Program-made: the position numbers and the translations under genes
Notes under the pieces: model-generated
What the model was told of the DNA's origin: nothing
Databases searched by the model: none
What the model saw: only the letters and a program-made list of their open reading frames with translations
Part shown: positions 60,730 through 64,000 of the stretch, piece after piece
Layout: every line of letters begins with the position of its first letter
Numbering within the stretch: position 1 is the stretch's first letter
Assembly: GCF_003002055.1 (NCBI RefSeq)
Contig: NZ_PVZF01000001.1
Location: forward strand, 434,001 to 498,000
Direction of reading: 5' to 3'
Length of the DNA: 64,000 bases
DNA from: Kineococcus rhizosphaerae
GTDB lineage: Bacteria > Actinomycetota > Actinomycetes > Actinomycetales > Kineococcaceae

Positions 60730-60765
60730 AGGCGGGGGACGCCGCTGGTGCGGTGTCCCCCGCCT
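60730..60765 (-). terminator. Terminator after flagellin
   Basis: Arms aggcgggggac (60730-60740) and gtcccccgcct (60755-60765) with an inner gccgc/gcggt stem; TTTCTC follows on the minus strand, giving a partial T-tract. Confidence 0.8.
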
Positions 60766-60816
60766 CACGAGACGGTCAGCCGGAACGGGTCCGGCCGATC
60801 GGCTCAGGAACCGGCA

Positions 60817-61641
60817 TCAGCCACGCAGCAGGGAGAGGATGTTCTGCGACGAGGAGTTCGCCTGGGCCAGCATCGAGGTACCCGCCTGGGAGAGGATCTG
60901 GTTCTTGGTGAACTTCGTCATCTCCTTGGCCATGTCGGTGTCGCGGATGGCGGACTCGGACGCGGTGATGTTCTCGATGGAGGTGTTGATGTTGTTGATG
61001 GCGTGCTCGAAGCGGTTCTGGACCGCACCGAGGTCGGCACGGGCACCCGTGACCTGCTTGAGCACCTTGTCGATGTCGTCGATCGCGGTCTGCGCGTCGC
61101 TGGTGTTGGTCAGCGACGTGGTCAGGCTCGCCGAGAGGCTGGCGACGTTGAAGATGTGGACGCTGATGCGGTTGTCGGTCGCGTTGTTGGCGCCCACCTG
61201 GAAGGTGCCGGTGTACGTGCCGTCCAGCAGAGCCTTGGAACCGAACTTCGTGCTGGAGCCGATGCGGTCGATCTCGGACTTCAGCGCGCTGAACTCCTTG
61301 TTCGCCGCGGCCTGCGCCTCGGAGTCCTGCGAGCCGTCGCTGGAGGCCTGGACAGCCAGGTCACGCATGCGCTGCAGGATGTCCGTGACGGTGCTCAGGG
61401 CGCCGTCGGCGGTCTGGGCCACGTTCACGCCGTCCTGGGCGTTGCGGGCGGCGACGGTGAGGCCACCGATCTGCGAGCGGAGGCCCTCGGAGACGACGAG
61501 GCCGGCCGCGTCGTCCGCAGCCTTGTTGATGCGGTAGCCCGAGGACAGCTTCTCCAGGGAGGAGCTGACGGCCTTGTCGGTGCGGTTCACGTTGTTGTAG
61601 CTGTTGAGCGCAGCGACGTTGTTCTGAATGCGAAGACCCAT
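60817..61641 (-). CDS. fliC: Flagellin
   Basis: A 274-aa short flagellin: D0/D1 helices at both ends (MGLRIQNNVAALNSYNNVNRTDKAVSSSLEKLSSGYRINKAADDAAGL, and ADLGAVQNRFEHAINNINTSIENITASESAIRDTDMAKEM...ILSQAGTSMLAQANSSSQNILSLL) with only a small middle region, so D2/D3 domains are absent. It includes Ser/Thr stretches suited to O-glycosylation (LSASLTTSLTNTSDAQ). ATG at 61641 with GGAGGA is chosen over an upstream in-frame start. It is probably the most highly expressed gene of the region. Confidence 0.97.
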   Translation of the reverse strand: MGLRIQNNVAALNSYNNVNRTDKAVSSSLEKLSSGYRINKAADDAAGLVVSEGLRSQIGGLTVAARNAQDGVNVAQTADGALSTVTDILQRMRDLAVQASSDGSQDSEAQAAANKEFSALKSEIDRIGSSTKFGSKALLDGTYTGTFQVGANNATDNRISVHIFNVASLSASLTTSLTNTSDAQTAIDDIDKVLKQVTGARADLGAVQNRFEHAINNINTSIENITASESAIRDTDMAKEMTKFTKNQILSQAGTSMLAQANSSSQNILSLLRG

Positions 61642-61709
61642 GATGACGATTCCTCCGTGATGTGGGGTCGGGGTGTCAGTGGGGGCCGTCCGTGGCCCTG
61701 ACACTTCAT

Positions 61710-61737
61710 CCATCGGTCGGTGAGCCCAGCACCTGAG
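61710..61737 (-). promoter_or_regulatory. FliA-like promoter of flagellin
   Basis: Minus strand CTCA (61737-61734, in CTCAGG), 16-bp spacer, ACCGATGG (61717-61710; one mismatch). Leader about 60-65 nt ending in GGAGGA. Confidence 0.65.
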
Positions 61738-61785
61738 TGCTCAGCCGTGTGGCAATCGGGTGATGCTCTCCTGAGCCCTCCCGCA

Positions 61786-61823
61786 CCGCGCTCCCTGGAG
61801 TCCCTCCAGGCTGACGAGCGCGG
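61786..61823 (-). terminator. Two-step hairpin after the large GT2 gene
   Basis: Outer arms ccgcgctc / gagcgcgg and inner arms cctggag / ctccagg form a stacked stem between the GT2 stop (61922) and the flagellin promoter. Confidence 0.65.
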
Positions 61824-61921
61824 CTCTCACCGTTCCGAGGATCCGGCGAACCGGCGTGACACCTCGTTGCGTGACCATCTAACCACGCAGAGTCGCCGTT
61901 GTCTCGGAGTCGCGCCCGGAC

Positions 61922-63484
61922 TCAGGCTTCGACGACGGAAGCCGCCAGCAGGTCCCGCAGTCGCGGTGAGTACATCCCCACGGCCTGCTCGACCAGGGGC
62001 CAGGTGGCCTCCTCCCAGCCCTCGAGGACGTGCTCGACGAAGCTCAGAGCGCGCTCGTCCCCCACCTCGTGCAGGACGGCGGCCGCCGCCAGCCGGTCGA
62101 CGGGCTCACGCTCGGCCGACCCCGCGATGGCCAGCAGCGGGCAGGACTCCGGGTGACCGGCCTCTCGCAGGCGCAGGGACCACGGCAGAGCCTCCGGCAG
62201 CGACATCGACGGCCACATCGACGCCGCCGCCGCCAGGACGGGCGCAGGGGAGGGAGCCGTCGCGAGCAGGGCCTCCAGCACGTCCGAGACCTCCGCGAAG
62301 GGCAGGGTCGACAGCTGCCCGAGCAGGGGTACGACGAGGGCCGGCGGGACGGCCGCGGCGAACTCCTCGACCGGCAGGTGCGCTCCGTGGACGATGGCGA
62401 GCATCTGGGGAGCGGGCATGTCGCCCGCCCCCCGCCGCAGGTGCTCGAGCATGGCGTCCGCGGCCTGGTCGTACTCCCCCAGCGCGGCGTGGCAGTTGGC
62501 CGTGTCCAGCAGGAGTGACACCTCCGTGACGCGCCCACCCCGCAGGTCGGTGACCTCCGTGACGTCGCGCAGCAGGTCCAGCGCACCGCGGAAGTCGCCC
62601 TCGGCCATCGCCACCGACGCCCGGACCCGGGTCAGCGCCCCCGGCCGCTCCCCCCACGACTGCAGTCGCTCGATCCAGGAGCGCGCCGTCTCGAACCGCC
62701 CCAGCGAGGCGGCGGCCTGGATCGCGCAGTAGGACGCCGACGCCGCCAGGGGCAGCCAGTCCGCCGGTGGCGGCTGGACGGCGTACTGGCCGTCGAGGGG
62801 CTCCAGAGCGTCCAGCGCCTCCTGGAAGTGGCGCGAGCTCAGGGCCGAGCGGGCGAAGTTCACGCGGTGGACCGTCACGTCGTGGTGACCGTCCTCCAGG
62901 GCCCGGTCGAGCTCGCGCCGGGCCAGGGCGAGGTTGCGGTCGGTCTTGCCCTTCTCCGCCATCGTCTGCACGGTGTACCCGCTGTGCAGGAGGACCAGCG
63001 GGGACACGGTCCCGCTCAGTCGCTCCCCCCCGCGCCGGACGACCTGCTCGTGCAGCGCTCCCGTCCAGTGGCACGTGCGCCGGCGGAAGACGCGAACCAT
63101 CTGCACGGTGAGCGGGTCGTCGTCGACCGAGTCCCACACCGCGTTCGCCACCTGCACGCGCACCACGTCGGCGACGGCCGACCGGCGCAGCAGCGTGCGG
63201 AAGGCCCTGGGGTCACCCTGGACGACCTCGTCGGCGTCCACGGAGAAGACCCACTCGCCGCGGCAGTGCTCCAGCGCCCGGTTGCGGGCGGCCCCGAAGT
63301 CGTCGTCCCAGTGGCCCTCGACGACGACCGCACCGCGCGAGCGTGCGATCTCCAGCGTGCCGTCGGAGCTGCCGGTGTCGTAGACGACGATCTCGTCGAC
63401 GAACGGCGCGACGGCGTCGAGCGAGGCCGCCAGCACCCGCTCCTCGTCCTTGACGATGTAGCACGCGCTGATGAAGACGCTCAC
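61922..63484 (-). CDS. GT2 glycosyltransferase with long TPR-like C-terminus
   Basis: About 520 aa from GTG 63484 (GTG 63511 is an in-frame alternative). The GT-A domain (1-230) has SACYIVKDEERVLAASLDAV, VDEIVVYDTGSSDGTLEIA, FGAARNRALEHCRGEWVFSVDADEV (DxD) and CHWTGALHEQV. The remainder is alpha-helical, with pairs of helices as in TPR proteins (for example LLDTANCHAALGEYDQAADAMLEHL). Likely a protein glycosyltransferase for flagellin, next to fliC. It is a longer paralogue of the enzyme at 57112-58167. Confidence 0.85.
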   Translation of the reverse strand: MSVFISACYIVKDEERVLAASLDAVAPFVDEIVVYDTGSSDGTLEIARSRGAVVVEGHWDDDFGAARNRALEHCRGEWVFSVDADEVVQGDPRAFRTLLRRSAVADVVRVQVANAVWDSVDDDPLTVQMVRVFRRRTCHWTGALHEQVVRRGGERLSGTVSPLVLLHSGYTVQTMAEKGKTDRNLALARRELDRALEDGHHDVTVHRVNFARSALSSRHFQEALDALEPLDGQYAVQPPPADWLPLAASASYCAIQAAASLGRFETARSWIERLQSWGERPGALTRVRASVAMAEGDFRGALDLLRDVTEVTDLRGGRVTEVSLLLDTANCHAALGEYDQAADAMLEHLRRGAGDMPAPQMLAIVHGAHLPVEEFAAAVPPALVVPLLGQLSTLPFAEVSDVLEALLATAPSPAPVLAAAASMWPSMSLPEALPWSLRLREAGHPESCPLLAIAGSAEREPVDRLAAAAVLHEVGDERALSFVEHVLEGWEEATWPLVEQAVGMYSPRLRDLLAASVVEA

Positions 63485-63589
63485 GATCCGATCCCCCACC
63501 ACGAGAGTCACCTAGAGTAATAGCCGATGCGCTGAGCGTACTCTGTCGGGGACCGCCGCTGGGGCTGCAGGGGGATCGCGACTCGGACC

Positions 63590-64000
63590 TCAGCGCGGCA
63601 GTGCCGCCCACTCCTGACGGGCGTAGGCCTCGGCCTGGTCCAGGTCGGCGGGGAAGTCGACCTCGACCGCGAAGTGGGCCGTCAGGTCGAGCCCGAGCCA
63701 GCGCACCCCGGCCCCGATCGAGCGCTCGATGCCCGCCTCGAAGTAGTCGTCGTCCCGGCAGGTGCGCAGGGCCGCCTCGAAGTCGGCGCGATCGGCCGCG
63801 CTGACGAAGTTGACGCCGATCGCCTCCCCCTCGCCCCCGACGACGGTCTTGGACAGCTCACGGATGCTGCCGGTGCCGTCGAGGCGGAACTTGACCTCCT
63901 CCTCGGCGACCCGTCCGAAGGTCACCGACACGAAGCTCTGCTCCGCCCGCACCGCCGTGCGGACCGCCGCGGCGAACCCGGGGGAGAACAGCACGTCGCC
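63590..64000 (-). CDS. Nucleotidyltransferase, C-terminal part (cut by right edge)
   Basis: 137 codons visible, continuing past base 64000. The segment begins GDVLFSPGFAAAV, typical of the strand after the active-site Asp in sugar- or choline-phosphate nucleotidyltransferases, and ends with GLDLTAHFAVEVDFPADLDQAEAYARQEW, the usual closing motif of LicC/RmlA-type enzymes. It presumably activates a sugar or alcohol phosphate for the adjacent glycosyltransferases. The specific substrate cannot be told. Confidence 0.75.
   Translation of the reverse strand, partial: GDVLFSPGFAAAVRTAVRAEQSFVSVTFGRVAEEEVKFRLDGTGSIRELSKTVVGGEGEAIGVNFVSAADRADFEAALRTCRDDDYFEAGIERSIGAGVRWLGLDLTAHFAVEVDFPADLDQAEAYARQEWAALPR

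Noticed and set aside
1-64000. CRISPR arrays, tRNA or rRNA genes, insertion sequences, prophage
   Set aside because: No spaced direct repeats of CRISPR type, no tRNA-like or rRNA segments and no transposase or integrase were recognised on reading the window; a covariance-model search would settle small RNAs.

Overview
The window is very GC-rich with third-position GC bias, many GTG starts and tight GTGA/ATGA stop-start overlaps, as in actinobacteria. The gene set (a complete flagellar export/basal-body/stator block, a fused CydDC, a BlaI/BlaR1 pair, Uma2 proteins, SpoIIE-type phosphatase and GGDEF/EAL proteins) fits a motile actinobacterium. A Kineococcus-like organism (Kineosporiales) is my best guess; that is inference, not a database match.

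Layout. 1-29390 (nearly all minus strand) is the flagellar structural cluster in several transcription units, most bounded by a strong hairpin: flgB-flgC-fliE-fliF-fliG-fliH-fliI-fliJ-(NlpC/P60+lytic transglycosylase)-fliK-flgD-flgE; flbD-motA-motB-fliL; fliM-fliN-fliO-fliP; fliQ-fliR-flhB; two sensor kinases plus a CheY-like receiver; and flhA followed by an flhF-like gene that runs off the left edge. One Uma2-family gene sits on the plus strand between fliM and fliL.

29391-32674 holds two overlapping plus-strand genes that I consider the most interesting part. The first encodes a two-pass membrane protein with a very long cytoplasmic helical tail. The second encodes a one-pass protein with an aspartate in its transmembrane helix in the MotB/ZorB style, followed by a small extracytoplasmic domain. 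They look like an ion-driven stator-type pair (ZorAB/MotAB logic) and are preceded by the same promoter type as the flagellar operons.

32745-41004 is a signalling and surface block: a membrane diguanylate cyclase, a SpoIIE phosphatase, an EamA transporter, a GGDEF-EAL protein and a GNAT protein. 40983-48917 contains blaR1-blaI, divergent from cydA-cydB-cydDC and an M15 peptidase, with a clear BlaI-type operator between them. 48922-51410 holds small or unknown genes, a second Uma2 gene, a degenerate glycosyltransferase and a relic of an FkbH-like gene. 51411-64000 is the filament and filament-modification region: a large secreted Ig-like-domain protein, an FkbH-like protein, two GT2 glycosyltransferases, fliT-like, fliS, fliD, flagellin (fliC) and the start of a nucleotidyltransferase gene cut by the right edge.

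A shared promoter, roughly (C/T)T(C/A)A-N16/17-G(C/T)CGA, resembling the FliA/WhiG (sigma-28) consensus, can be read upstream of at least thirteen units. In four of them the start codon begins 7-8 nt from the -10 element, implying leaderless transcripts. No fliA, flgM, flgK, flgL or chemotaxis array is present in the window.
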